Notes under the pieces: generated by a model
What the model was told of the DNA's origin: nothing
What the model saw: only the letters and a program-made list of their open reading frames with translations
The model's database searches: none
Translations under genes and position numbers: made by a program
Shown here: piece after piece, positions 1 to 8,282 of the stretch
Numbering within the stretch: the first letter of the stretch is position 1
Layout of the letters: the number at the start of each line of letters is the position of its first letter
Assembly (NCBI GenBank): GCA_027486345.1
Contig: JAIXPH010000041.1
Coordinates: forward strand, 1-64,000
Direction of reading: 5' to 3'
Length of the DNA: 64,000 nucleotides
DNA from: Paracoccaceae bacterium
GTDB lineage: Bacteria > Pseudomonadota > Alphaproteobacteria > Rhodobacterales > Rhodobacteraceae

Positions 1-240
1 CCTCCGCTGCGTTTGGGGGTCAACGCCTGCGGGGGCGGTCGGGGTTCCCCCGCACCGGGACGACACGGCCACAGAGGGGCGACGGCAGCGCGGGCGGTCC
101 TGTCCGCCTTTTCCTGTCGCCAAAGGTCTTGCGGCTGCCAAAATGTCCGGCCGGATTTGCCCTGCCAAAGGTGGACCGCAACGACCGGTTGCGCTACTTT
201 CCGCCCATTCGCCGCGTGACGCGGCACGGGGGGACGACTC
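1..240. other. intergenic left edge, no gene seen
   Basis: No reading frame here has a believable start, ribosome site and protein-like composition. A G-rich Shine-Dalgarno-like stretch (GGGGGA) sits just before the GTG start at 241, so the right end is the leader of the next gene. Confidence 0.5.
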
Positions 241-525
241 GTGGACATCGACGGTTTGCTTTTGCCCGGCCTTCTTGCGCTGGCCATCGGGGCCGTTGCC
301 GCGCGGCGCTTGCCCGTGGTCGGTCTGGTGGTGGTTCTGGGGCTGATCGTGGCACTGGCGGTGGCGCGGTTGCTTCTGGATTGGGCGCGCCCGACGGTGC
401 TGGACACGGTGCTGCTGGTCGCCTTGGTGCAGGTCGGATATCTCGCCAGCGCCTTGGTTCCCCGGCGCGCGCCGCGCGACCAGACCAAGGCGCAGCGCTA
501 TGACAAGGGACCCCACGCCTCCTGA
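241..525 (+). CDS. small hydrophobic membrane protein, unknown function
   Basis: This encodes a 94-residue protein starting at a GTG that is preceded by GGGGGA at a 6-base spacing. Residues 5-45 are rich in Leu, Val, Ala and Ile, and residues about 55-70 form a further hydrophobic stretch. Two or three membrane helices are therefore likely, followed by a basic, polar tail. I recognise no family motif. It lies about 90 bases upstream of the FAD oxidoreductase gene on the same strand and could share its transcript. The reading frame is well formed, but the function is unknown. Confidence 0.6.
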   Translation: MDIDGLLLPGLLALAIGAVAARRLPVVGLVVVLGLIVALAVARLLLDWARPTVLDTVLLVALVQVGYLASALVPRRAPRDQTKAQRYDKGPHAS

Positions 526-616
526 CGGGAACGGGGCCGCCTCCGGTGCGTTCCGCCGTGGCCGGGGCCTGCCGCAGGGGCGGACCGGCACAGGCACGGC
601 GAGACAGGGGATTGGC

Positions 617-1726
617 ATGGAGCATTTCGACAGCATCGTGATCGGCGCGGGCGTCGTGGGACTGGCCATCGCGCGCGAACTGGCGCTTGCGGGTGGATCG
701 GTGCTGATCATCGACCGCGGCGACCGGATCGGTTGCGAGACCTCCTCGCGCAATTCCGAGGTGATCCATGCCGGGATCTATTACCCGGCGGGCAGTCTCA
801 AGGCGCGGCTCTGCGTCGAGGGCCGCGACCGGCTTTATGCCTATCTCGCCGCCCGCGCCCTGCCCCACCGGCGCTGCGGCAAGCTGATCGTCGCGACGGA
901 TGCCGCGCAGGAACCCGCGCTTGAGGCTGTCGCACGGGCGGCGGCGGCCAATGGCGTGGCGCTGACCGCCCTGACCGGGGCCGAGGCGATTGCGCTGGAA
1001 CCGGCGCTGCACTGCACGGCGGCGCTGCTGTCGCCCGTGACCGGCATCTTTGACAGCCATGCCTATCTGCAGGCGCTGCTGGCCGAGGCGACGGCCTCCG
1101 GGGCCGTGCTGGCCCTGCGGACCGCGGCAGACGCGGCCGAAGTCACGCCCGGTGGCTTTGCCCTGCGCCTGCGCGATCTGCCCGGGGGGGAAACCATCGG
1201 CCTGTCCTGCACCCGCCTGATCAATGCCGCAGGCCATGGCGCCCCCGGCTTTGCCGCCGCCATGGAAGGCGGGCCGCCCGCGCCACAGGCCTGGATGGCA
1301 AAGGGCAGCTATTTCCACCTGCCTGGCGGCGCGACTTTTTCCCGTCTGGTCTATCCGGTGCCCGAACCGGGCGGATTGGGCATCCATCTGACCTTGGACC
1401 TGCAAGGCGCGATGCGGTTTGGCCCCGATGTCGAATGGTTGGACCCCGCAAAACCCCCCGATCTGCGCGTCGATCCAACCCGGCGTGACCGCTTTGCCGC
1501 CGCCATCGCGCGCTACTGGCCGGGCGTGCCTGCCTCGAAACTGGAACCGGCCTTTGCCGGGCTGCGGCCAAAGATCAGCGGCCCCCATGACCCGGCTGCC
1601 GATTTCCGCATCGACCTGCCGTCGGATCATGGCATCCCCGGCCTCGCCCAGCTTTATGGCATCGAAAGCCCCGGCCTGACCGCCTCGCTGGCGCTGGCGG
1701 CGCATGTGGTGGCAGGGCTGGCCTGA
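617..1726 (+). CDS. FAD-dependent oxidoreductase, L-2-hydroxyglutarate oxidase-like
   Basis: This 369-residue protein belongs to the DAO (D-amino-acid oxidase-like) FAD family. It opens with the dinucleotide-binding motif GAGVVG at residues 9-14. The segment SSRNSEVIHAGIYY that follows is characteristic of the L-2-hydroxyglutarate oxidase/dehydrogenase branch, and a second FAD-contact region, IESPGLTASLALA, lies near the C-terminus. Members oxidise 2-hydroxy acids such as L-2-hydroxyglutarate to the keto acid and pass electrons to oxygen or quinone. I chose the ATG at 617 because GACAGGGG precedes it and because the Rossmann strand should begin within a few residues of the start; a longer frame upstream is low-complexity. 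The substrate is inferred from family resemblance only. Confidence 0.85.
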   Translation: MEHFDSIVIGAGVVGLAIARELALAGGSVLIIDRGDRIGCETSSRNSEVIHAGIYYPAGSLKARLCVEGRDRLYAYLAARALPHRRCGKLIVATDAAQEPALEAVARAAAANGVALTALTGAEAIALEPALHCTAALLSPVTGIFDSHAYLQALLAEATASGAVLALRTAADAAEVTPGGFALRLRDLPGGETIGLSCTRLINAAGHGAPGFAAAMEGGPPAPQAWMAKGSYFHLPGGATFSRLVYPVPEPGGLGIHLTLDLQGAMRFGPDVEWLDPAKPPDLRVDPTRRDRFAAAIARYWPGVPASKLEPAFAGLRPKISGPHDPAADFRIDLPSDHGIPGLAQLYGIESPGLTASLALAAHVVAGLA

Positions 1727-1842
1727 CGGCGGGGCAAACTGCGGGGCGGCGCGTCGGGATTCTTCTGACAGAAGCGCAGCGGAACTGTTTGGGCGGATGT
1801 GCATTGGTCCGGCGTATCCCCACCCGTTGCAGGAGTCCGATT

Positions 1843-3015
1843 GTGGCCACCCGCCGTTGTCTTTTCGTGTCCTGTCATGGTGCGGATCTGCGCCCCTGGA
1901 ATGGGGTTCCCTTTGAATTCTTCTCGGTCTTGTCGCAGATCGAGGACATCACCCTCGCCGCCCCGCCCGGTCGGGTCAGCCTGAACAATTCCGACCCCAC
2001 CGACGAAACGCTCTATGAGGAGGTCAAGCTGCGCCTCCAACGCCGCGCCCGGCGCAAGATCGCCGGGGCCTATACCCCGCTCTTGCGTCCGCTGCGGCTG
2101 AGCCAGGATTACGACCTGACGGTCTATGTCTGCCAATTCCTTGAAGAAGTTCAGGAAATCAACCAGATCGAGGGCTGGCGCGCGCGGTCGGGGATCGCGG
2201 TCATCTTTCTTTTGGAAAGCTGGACCTCCACCTTCGACGATCACAAGGCCGAGATGGCGGTGCTGTCGCGCTTTGACCATGTCTTCGTGCTGAACGGCTC
2301 CGCGCTGGAGCCGATGCGGCGGCGCGTCACCGCCCCCGTCAGCCAATTGTCCACCGCCTGCGACACGCTCTTGGCCACGCCCCTGCCCGCCCTGCCCGAA
2401 CGGTCCATCGACATGGTCTGTTTCGGGCGCTGGCACGAGGACGACCACAGGGACCTTGTCCGCTATGCGCTGCGTGACGGGCTGTTCTATTACTACGACG
2501 TCTGGGTGGGTCTGCGGGCCCTCGACTGGATGGCGGTGCGACGGCGCAACGCGGACCTGATCCAGCGCGCGCAGTTCTACCTCGTCTGGGCGCCCAATGC
2601 CTGGCACCAGAAATGGCGCGACGGAACCGGGCAGGATCACGCCCTCTCAACCCGCTACTTCGAAGGCGCGGCGGGCGGGGCGGTGCTTTTGGGCAGCCGC
2701 CCGCACTGCGCCGAATTCGACGCCGCCTTCGATTGGCCCGATGCGCTGGTGCCGCTGGGCGATGATCCGGCGGCCGCGGTGCAGGCGCTGCGCGCCGATC
2801 CCGCGCGGATGGAGCGCATCCGCCGCGACAACATCGCGCAATCGCTGCGGCGGCATGACTGGGCCCATCGCTGGGCCGAGATGCTGACCGTGCTGGGCCT
2901 GCCGCTGACCGAGGCGCATCGCACGCGTCTGGCGCGGCTGAACCTGCTGGCGGCGCAAATGGAACCGGCACCCGTCTGGGGCGGGCTGCACTTGGTCAAA
3001 GGGGAAACAGCATGA
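1843..3015 (+). CDS. glycosyltransferase-like protein (GT-B type)
   Basis: This 390-residue protein probably transfers a sugar during surface polysaccharide assembly. The N-terminal half has alternating beta strands and helices. The C-terminal half has the GT-B pattern, with a motif near 'RYFEGAAGGAVLLGSRP' resembling the nucleotide-sugar binding region, then a short domain ending in a helical tail. I chose the GTG at 1843 because AGGAG ends 7 bases before it; the upstream in-frame codons lack a ribosome site. It overlaps the next gene, rfbF, by 4 bases (ATGA), so the two are co-translated. The donor and acceptor cannot be told from sequence. Confidence 0.65.
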   Translation: MATRRCLFVSCHGADLRPWNGVPFEFFSVLSQIEDITLAAPPGRVSLNNSDPTDETLYEEVKLRLQRRARRKIAGAYTPLLRPLRLSQDYDLTVYVCQFLEEVQEINQIEGWRARSGIAVIFLLESWTSTFDDHKAEMAVLSRFDHVFVLNGSALEPMRRRVTAPVSQLSTACDTLLATPLPALPERSIDMVCFGRWHEDDHRDLVRYALRDGLFYYYDVWVGLRALDWMAVRRRNADLIQRAQFYLVWAPNAWHQKWRDGTGQDHALSTRYFEGAAGGAVLLGSRPHCAEFDAAFDWPDALVPLGDDPAAAVQALRADPARMERIRRDNIAQSLRRHDWAHRWAEMLTVLGLPLTEAHRTRLARLNLLAAQMEPAPVWGGLHLVKGETA

Positions 3016-3785
3016 AAGCAGTCATTCTTGCAGGGGGATACGGCACCCGGCTGTCGGAAGAGACGGGCACCATCCCGAAACCGCTGGTGGAAATCGGCGG
3101 TCGTCCGATCCTGTGGCACATCATGAAAATCTATGAATCCGGGGGCATCACGGATTTCGTGATCTGCTGCGGCTACAAGGGCGACATGATCAAGCGCTAC
3201 TTCACGGAATACGGCTATGCCAACGCCGATTTCACCGTGGACCTCGCCGCCAACCGGATCGAGATCAACCGCTCTGCCCGCGAGCCGTGGCGGGTGACAC
3301 TGGTCGATACGGGCCAGGACACCATGACCGGCGGCCGCATCCGGCGGGTGCGGGATCATCTGGACCATGACAGCTTCTGCCTGACCTATGGCGACGGGGT
3401 GGCCGACATCGACATCCCCGCCGCCATCGCCTTTCACCGCGCCCAAGGGACCGAAGCGACAGTGACCGCCGTTCAGCAACCGGGCCGGTTTGGTGCGCTG
3501 AACCTCGCGGACGGCAACAAGGTCGCCTCCTTCCGCGAAAAATCCATGCTGGACGGGCCGATGATCAACGGCGGCTTCTTCGTGCTTGAACCCGCCGTGC
3601 TGGACCGTATCGAAGGCGATGACACCGTGTTCGAGGACGCGCCGCTGCGGTCGCTGGTCGAGGATGGGCAACTCTCGGTCTATCGCCATGACGGCTTCTG
3701 GCAGAACATGGACACGCTGCGCGACAAGCATGTGCTGCAAGGGCTGTGGTCCGAAGGCCGCGCGCCGTGGAGGGTCTGGGCATGA
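3012..3785 (+). CDS. rfbF: glucose-1-phosphate cytidylyltransferase
   Basis: This enzyme joins CTP and glucose-1-phosphate to give CDP-glucose, the first step toward CDP-linked deoxysugars for lipopolysaccharide or capsule. The 257-residue protein has the expected length. It begins with the nucleotidyltransferase loop LAGGYGTRLSEET at residues 6-18 and continues with IPKPLVEIGG, where the lysine contacts phosphate. YGDGVADIDI is the metal-binding strand, and INGGFFVLEP lies in the sugar site. It overlaps the gene before by 4 bases and the SDR gene after by 4 bases. CDP-glucose 4,6-dehydratase (rfbG), its usual partner, is not in the window. Confidence 0.93.
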   Translation: MKAVILAGGYGTRLSEETGTIPKPLVEIGGRPILWHIMKIYESGGITDFVICCGYKGDMIKRYFTEYGYANADFTVDLAANRIEINRSAREPWRVTLVDTGQDTMTGGRIRRVRDHLDHDSFCLTYGDGVADIDIPAAIAFHRAQGTEATVTAVQQPGRFGALNLADGNKVASFREKSMLDGPMINGGFFVLEPAVLDRIEGDDTVFEDAPLRSLVEDGQLSVYRHDGFWQNMDTLRDKHVLQGLWSEGRAPWRVWA

Positions 3786-4846
3786 TGCACCGCCCCCACG
3801 CCCGCGCCAAACGCGTCCTCGTCACCGGGGCGGATGGCTATATCGGCTCCGTCCTGACCCCGCGCCTGATGGCCGAAGGCTATGACGTCACGGGGGTCGA
3901 CAGTGGCTTTTACCGGCGCGGCTGGCTGTTTGACGACCGCGCCGCGCGGCCCTTGACCATCAGCCGCGACGTGCGCGAGGTGCAAGAAGAGGATCTGGCC
4001 GGCTTTGATGCCATCGTTCACCTGTCCGAGTTGTCCAACGATCCCTTGGGGGAAAACGATCCCGATCTGACCCTGCGCGTCAACCACCGCGGCTCTGTCA
4101 CGCTGGCCGAGCGCGCCCGCGCGGCGGGGGTGGCGCGCTTTGTCTATGCCTCCAGCTGTTCGATCTATGGCGCGGGCGGCGATGACTGGCGCACCGAGGA
4201 TTCCGCCACCGCGCCGCAGACCGCCTATGCCCGCTGCAAGGTGCTGGTCGAACAGGATGTGCGCGCGCTGCGCGATGACCGCTTCACACCGGTCTTCCTG
4301 CGCAATGCCACGGCTTACGGTGCCAGCCCACGCCAGCGCTTTGACATCGTGCTGAACAACCTCTGCGGTCTGGCCCACACCACCGGGCAGATCGTTCTGA
4401 CCTCGGACGGCAGCCCGTGGCGGCCCATCGTGCATGTGCAGGACATCTGCACCGCCATCCTCTGCGCGCTGGAGGCCGACCCGGCCGCCGTGGCGGGCGA
4501 GGCGTTCAACGTCGGCTCCGACGCGGGGAACCACCGCATCCGCGACATTGCCGAAATCGTGGGCAAGGTCTTTCCGGGCGCGCGGATCAGCATCGGCAGC
4601 GATGGCGGCGATACGCGGTCTTACCGCGTGTCCTTTGCCAAGATCCGGGACCATATGCCCAAGTTCCGCACCGACTGGGACGCCGAGCGCGGCGCGCGGC
4701 AATTGAAGGCGATGTTTGACCGCATCGGCCTGACCGAGGCGATGTTTCTGGCCGATCCCTTCACGCGGCTGAAGGAACTGGGCCATCTGCAACGCACCGG
4801 GCAGTTGGACAAATCGCTGTTCTGGACGCCGGAGCTTGCGGTGTGA
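3782..4846 (+). CDS. NAD-dependent epimerase/dehydratase (SDR family)
   Basis: This is a 354-residue extended short-chain dehydrogenase that probably modifies a nucleotide sugar. The NAD-binding motif GADGYIG lies at about residues 16-22. The catalytic region has YASSCSIYG followed by the YxxxK-type pair in TAYARCKVLVEQD. The start ATG overlaps the rfbF stop (ATGA), and GGAGGG lies 7 bases upstream. Tight coupling to a cytidylyltransferase suggests a CDP-sugar substrate, but it is not the usual CDP-glucose dehydratase RfbG. The exact reaction (4,6-dehydration, 2-epimerisation or 4-reduction) is not visible from sequence. Confidence 0.85.
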   Translation: MMHRPHARAKRVLVTGADGYIGSVLTPRLMAEGYDVTGVDSGFYRRGWLFDDRAARPLTISRDVREVQEEDLAGFDAIVHLSELSNDPLGENDPDLTLRVNHRGSVTLAERARAAGVARFVYASSCSIYGAGGDDWRTEDSATAPQTAYARCKVLVEQDVRALRDDRFTPVFLRNATAYGASPRQRFDIVLNNLCGLAHTTGQIVLTSDGSPWRPIVHVQDICTAILCALEADPAAVAGEAFNVGSDAGNHRIRDIAEIVGKVFPGARISIGSDGGDTRSYRVSFAKIRDHMPKFRTDWDAERGARQLKAMFDRIGLTEAMFLADPFTRLKELGHLQRTGQLDKSLFWTPELAV

Positions 4847-4871
4847 CACAGCCACAGCCTGTCTGCGAACA

Positions 4872-4910
4872 CGCGTCTCCCCGGCGGTCTGCGAGAACCG
4901 GGGAAACGCG
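4872..4910. terminator. hairpin between convergent genes
   Basis: Arms 4872-4884 (CGCGTCTCCCCGG) and 4898-4910 pair at 12 of 13 positions around a 13-base loop. It sits just after the SDR stop and before the stop of the opposing epimerase gene. No T-run follows on either side, so it is at most a terminator-like structure. Confidence 0.4.
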
Positions 4911-4959
4911 ATCCGCCGCCCAAGGATCGTCTCCCCACCTCTCACAGACCTGTGGCACC

Positions 4960-5496
4960 TCAGGCCGCCACCCCCAGCAAGGGCCATGCGGCATCCTTGT
5001 CCGAGATCACCGTGGGCATCAGCGGCCAGCGGATGCCGATGGCGGGATCGTCCCAGCGCAGCCCGCCTTCGGCGCCGGGGGTATAGGGGTACGAGACTTG
5101 ATACGTCACATGAGCATCATCCGTCAGGGTGATGAAACCATGGGCAAATCCGGCTGGAACATAAAGCATCGCGCCGTCTTCGGCGCTCAGATCGAAACCC
5201 TGCCAGCGGCGATGCGTCGGACTGTCCGGCCGCAGGTCCACGATCACGTCATGGATCGCGCCCGCCACCACACGGACCAGCTTCACCTCGGCATGGGGGG
5301 CGGCCTGAAAATGCATCCCCCGCAGCGTGCCGCGCTGGCGGTTGCTGGAGTGGTTGGCCTGCACAAAGGCCGCTTCAAGGCCATGGGCGCGGAAAGTGTC
5401 CGCGCAAAAGACGCGCGTAAAGCTGCCGCGCGCATCAGCAATCCGGCGCGGCCGGATCAGGACGGCATCGGCAAGCGTGGTTGGAATGAACTCCAT
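4960..5496 (-). CDS. dTDP-4-dehydrorhamnose 3,5-epimerase family protein
   Basis: This RmlC-type cupin, 178 residues, epimerises a 4-keto-6-deoxy sugar nucleotide at C3 and/or C5. The catalytic histidine lies in GTLRGMHFQ, the usual tyrosine region is VTYQVSYPYTP, and the C-terminal WDDPAIGI motif carries the conserved aspartate. I chose the ATG at 5496 because AGGAG lies 5 bases before it; an ATG six codons upstream has no ribosome site. The gene faces away from the SAF-domain gene, with only 32 bases between the two start codons. Because the cluster makes CDP-glucose, the substrate may be a CDP-sugar, as inferred from context. Confidence 0.87.
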   Translation of the reverse strand: MEFIPTTLADAVLIRPRRIADARGSFTRVFCADTFRAHGLEAAFVQANHSSNRQRGTLRGMHFQAAPHAEVKLVRVVAGAIHDVIVDLRPDSPTHRRWQGFDLSAEDGAMLYVPAGFAHGFITLTDDAHVTYQVSYPYTPGAEGGLRWDDPAIGIRWPLMPTVISDKDAAWPLLGVAA

Positions 5497-5528
5497 CTCG
5501 GCTCCTGCATTCATGGAAAGGATTGTGC

Positions 5529-6848
5529 GTGATCATTCTGGACAGCGCCTTGGCGAGACGCGCCGCAGAGCGAAAGGTTCCCATCCGCATCGGCATGATC
5601 GGCGCGGGCTTCATGGCACGGGGGGTCCTGCACCAGCTTTTGCGCGTGCACCCGGGCACGATGCGGATCGTCGCCATCGCCAACCGCACCCCCGCGCGGG
5701 CGCTGGGCATCCTCAGCGCCGAAGGCTGCCCCGCCTGCAGCGTGGACAGCCCCGCGACGCTCGCCCGTGCGATCCAGTCCGGGGCGGTCGCGGTCACCGA
5801 TGACGCCCTGCTGATGGCGCGCGGCGATGGCATCGACGTGCTCTTGGACGTGACCGGCGCGGTCGAAGAGGCCCTGCCCCCCATCCTCGCCGCGATCGAG
5901 ACGGGCAAGCATGTGGTGCTGATGAATGCCGAACTGGATGGCACCGTCGGCCCGATCCTGCGGCGCATGGCCGATGCGGCGGGGGTGATCTACACCAATG
6001 TGGACGGCGACCAGCCGGGGGTCGAGATGAACCTCTTCCGCTTTGTGCGCGGGTTGGGCGTGCGGCCTGTCCTGTGCGGCAATATCAAGGGCCTGCACGA
6101 CCCCTATCGCACGCCCGCCACACAGGCCGACTTCGCCCGGCGCTGGGGGCAGAACCCGGCGATGGTGACCTCCTTCGCCGATGGCACCAAGGTCAGCTTT
6201 GAACAGGCCATCGTCGCCAATGCCACCGGCATGACGGTCGCGCGGCGGGGGATGCTGGGCTATACGGTCGAGGCCGGGACACCCATCGACAAGGCGGCCG
6301 CGCTGTTTGATCCCGATCTGCTGATTTCCGGGCCGGGGATCGTGGATTACGTCACCGGCGCGGCACCGGGACCGGGGGTCTTTGTCCTTGGCACCACCGA
6401 CGATCCTGTCAGCCGCCATTATCTTGACCTCTACAAGCTGGGGCGCGGGCCGATCTACTGTTTCCACACCCCCTATCACCTGTGCCATTTCGAGGTGCCC
6501 AACACGATTGCCCGCGCCGTGCTGCTGCAGGATGCCGCCATCGCGCCCGACGCCTTGCAGGTCGAGGTGGTCACAGCGGCCAAACGCGACCTTGCCCCCG
6601 GTCAGGTGCTGGACGGTCTGGGCGGCTTTGATGCCTATGGCCTTGCCGAAAGCGCCGAGGCAACCGCGCGCGGCAACCTGCTGCCCTTTGGCGTGGGCAT
6701 CGGCGCGCGGCTGAAACGGGCGGTGGCCAAGGATGCGGTACTGACGCTGGCCGATGTCGAATTGCCGCCGGGGCGGCTGGTGGACATGCTGCGCGACCGG
6801 CAGGCGCAGGTCTTTGGACCACGCCAACCCCTGCCGGTGCCCGCCTGA
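5529..6848 (+). CDS. NAD(P)-dependent oxidoreductase with C-terminal SAF domain
   Basis: This 439-residue protein starts with a Rossmann fold like that of homoserine dehydrogenase (IGMIGAGFMARG, about residues 20-31). A central catalytic-type domain follows, and the last ~90 residues form a SAF domain (about 345-430), as in sialic acid synthase and UxaA-type proteins. Relatives occur beside rfbF and rfbC-like genes in other polysaccharide clusters. I chose the GTG at 5529 because AAGGA lies 6 bases upstream; a TTG at 5523 is the alternative. Context suggests a redox step on a deoxy- or branched sugar, but the reaction is not established by anything I can see. Confidence 0.75.
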   Translation: MIILDSALARRAAERKVPIRIGMIGAGFMARGVLHQLLRVHPGTMRIVAIANRTPARALGILSAEGCPACSVDSPATLARAIQSGAVAVTDDALLMARGDGIDVLLDVTGAVEEALPPILAAIETGKHVVLMNAELDGTVGPILRRMADAAGVIYTNVDGDQPGVEMNLFRFVRGLGVRPVLCGNIKGLHDPYRTPATQADFARRWGQNPAMVTSFADGTKVSFEQAIVANATGMTVARRGMLGYTVEAGTPIDKAAALFDPDLLISGPGIVDYVTGAAPGPGVFVLGTTDDPVSRHYLDLYKLGRGPIYCFHTPYHLCHFEVPNTIARAVLLQDAAIAPDALQVEVVTAAKRDLAPGQVLDGLGGFDAYGLAESAEATARGNLLPFGVGIGARLKRAVAKDAVLTLADVELPPGRLVDMLRDRQAQVFGPRQPLPVPA

Positions 6849-6968
6849 TCGGCGATCCTCCACCGATGCGGCACGCCGACCGGAACAAGCCGCCCACCGC
6901 ATCGGTTGCGCCTGCGGGTCTGGCCAGCCAAAGGCTTGGACAGGGGCCGACAGGCAGGTGTCCGGACC

Positions 6969-7016
6969 CGTTCAAAGGCGCGTTCAAAGGCGCGTTCACA
7001 GGCGCGTTCACAGGCG
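6969..7016. repeat. 12-bp tandem repeat, four copies
   Basis: Four exact-length units of CGTTCAMAGGCG run head to tail. The first two copies have A and the last two have C at the variable position. They lie in the spacer between the SAF-domain gene and the next glycosyltransferase. Confidence 0.9.
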
Positions 7017-7086
7017 GGGGCCAGACCGAAAAAGCGCTGCAAAAGCGCAGGCCCCGCAGCAGGCAAGACAGGAGGCGGCGCAGCAG

Positions 7087-8280
7087 ATGACAGGCTACAA
7101 CCGGCGGGACACGCCCCCCCCGCGCCCGGACGGCGACCTGCACGACGCGGACCCCTGCGGCGGCGGCGTGGCCTCCCGGCGCAGGCTGAATGTCCTCTTT
7201 GCCACCGCCCATCCGCATTTGCCGCAAATCGCGGGCGGCCTGCAAAGCAGCACGCAAGAGACGATGCGCCTTCTGGCCGAACGCGGGCACGAGACTCGGT
7301 TGCTCTGCGGCTTGACCGGGGCCGGACTTCTGGGCCTGCGCCACCGCCTGACGCTGAAGCTGCGCCGCCGCCGGACCGGCATGGACCGGGCGACGGGCCA
7401 TCTCACCTATCGGGCCTGGCAAACGGCCGAGCCCGCCGCCCTGACCGAGGTGCGCGACCACTTCCACCCCGATGTGGTGGTGGCGCAGGGGGGCGGCGCG
7501 GTCCGTCTGGCGGGGGTCTGCGGCAGTCTGGACCTGCCCGCGCTGATCCATTTCCGCAACGTCGAATTCACCGGCTTGAAGGTGGCGGTGGCGGCCCTAG
7601 ACCAGGCCACGATCTTCATCTCGAACTCGACCTTCACGCGGCGGCGGGCGCTGGCCGATCTGGGGGTGGACAGCCGGGTGATCTATCCGGTGATCGACGG
7701 CGCGCAATACCGCGTCCTGCCCGGCGGCAGCCATTGCGTCTTTGTCAATCCGCATCCCTCCAAGGGGATCGCCATTGCGCTGGCGCTGGCAGCCGCCTGC
7801 CCCGACATCCCCTTTCTGATCGTCGAGGCCTGGACCCTTGACGGTCCCGCACACAACGCCAACCGCCTCCGCGCCGCGGCGCTGCCGAATGTCACCTGGC
7901 TGCGGCGGGTTGCCGACATGCGGACGGTCTATGCCCAGGCCCGCGTCATGCTGGTGCCCAGCCAATGGGAAGAGGCGTTCGGCCGGGTGGTGGCCGAGGC
8001 ACAGGTCTCTGGCATCCCGGCGCTGGTGTCCGACATCGGCGGTCTGCCCGAGGCGGTGGGACCGGGCGGCTGTCTCGTGCCGCCGACCGCCCCGGTCGAG
8101 GTCTGGCGTCAGGCGCTGCGCCGGATCTGGGATGATCCCGTGGAACAGGCCCGCTTGGCCACGGCTGCCCTGCGCCATGCCGCCCGCCCGGACATGGCGG
8201 CGGCGCGCCAGATCGACGCCCTGGAGGCCGCGCTGCTGGAGCGCATCGGGGCCGCGCCAGCCTTGGCGGCGGGAGCTTAG
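7087..8280 (+). CDS. glycosyltransferase family 4
   Basis: This 397-residue GT-B enzyme probably adds a sugar to a surface polysaccharide or glycolipid. After a ~30-residue polar N-terminus, the donor-independent loop is PHLPQIAGGLQSST. The C-terminal domain carries VPSQWEEAFGRVVAEA, the E-x7-E motif of retaining GT4 enzymes, followed by GIPALVSDIGGLPEAV. I chose the ATG at 7087 because AGGAGG lies 11 bases before it; the upstream frame translates a tandem repeat. The stop is 2 bases before the next glycosyltransferase, so the two form an operon. Confidence 0.85.
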   Translation: MTGYNRRDTPPPRPDGDLHDADPCGGGVASRRRLNVLFATAHPHLPQIAGGLQSSTQETMRLLAERGHETRLLCGLTGAGLLGLRHRLTLKLRRRRTGMDRATGHLTYRAWQTAEPAALTEVRDHFHPDVVVAQGGGAVRLAGVCGSLDLPALIHFRNVEFTGLKVAVAALDQATIFISNSTFTRRRALADLGVDSRVIYPVIDGAQYRVLPGGSHCVFVNPHPSKGIAIALALAAACPDIPFLIVEAWTLDGPAHNANRLRAAALPNVTWLRRVADMRTVYAQARVMLVPSQWEEAFGRVVAEAQVSGIPALVSDIGGLPEAVGPGGCLVPPTAPVEVWRQALRRIWDDPVEQARLATAALRHAARPDMAAARQIDALEAALLERIGAAPALAAGA

Positions 8281-8282
8281 GG

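Noticed and set aside
194-1804. Long - strand open frame opposite the FAD oxidoreductase
   Set aside because: It is antisense to a clear oxidoreductase, rich in Arg, Gly and Gln, and has no recognisable domain. It is a GC-rich shadow frame.
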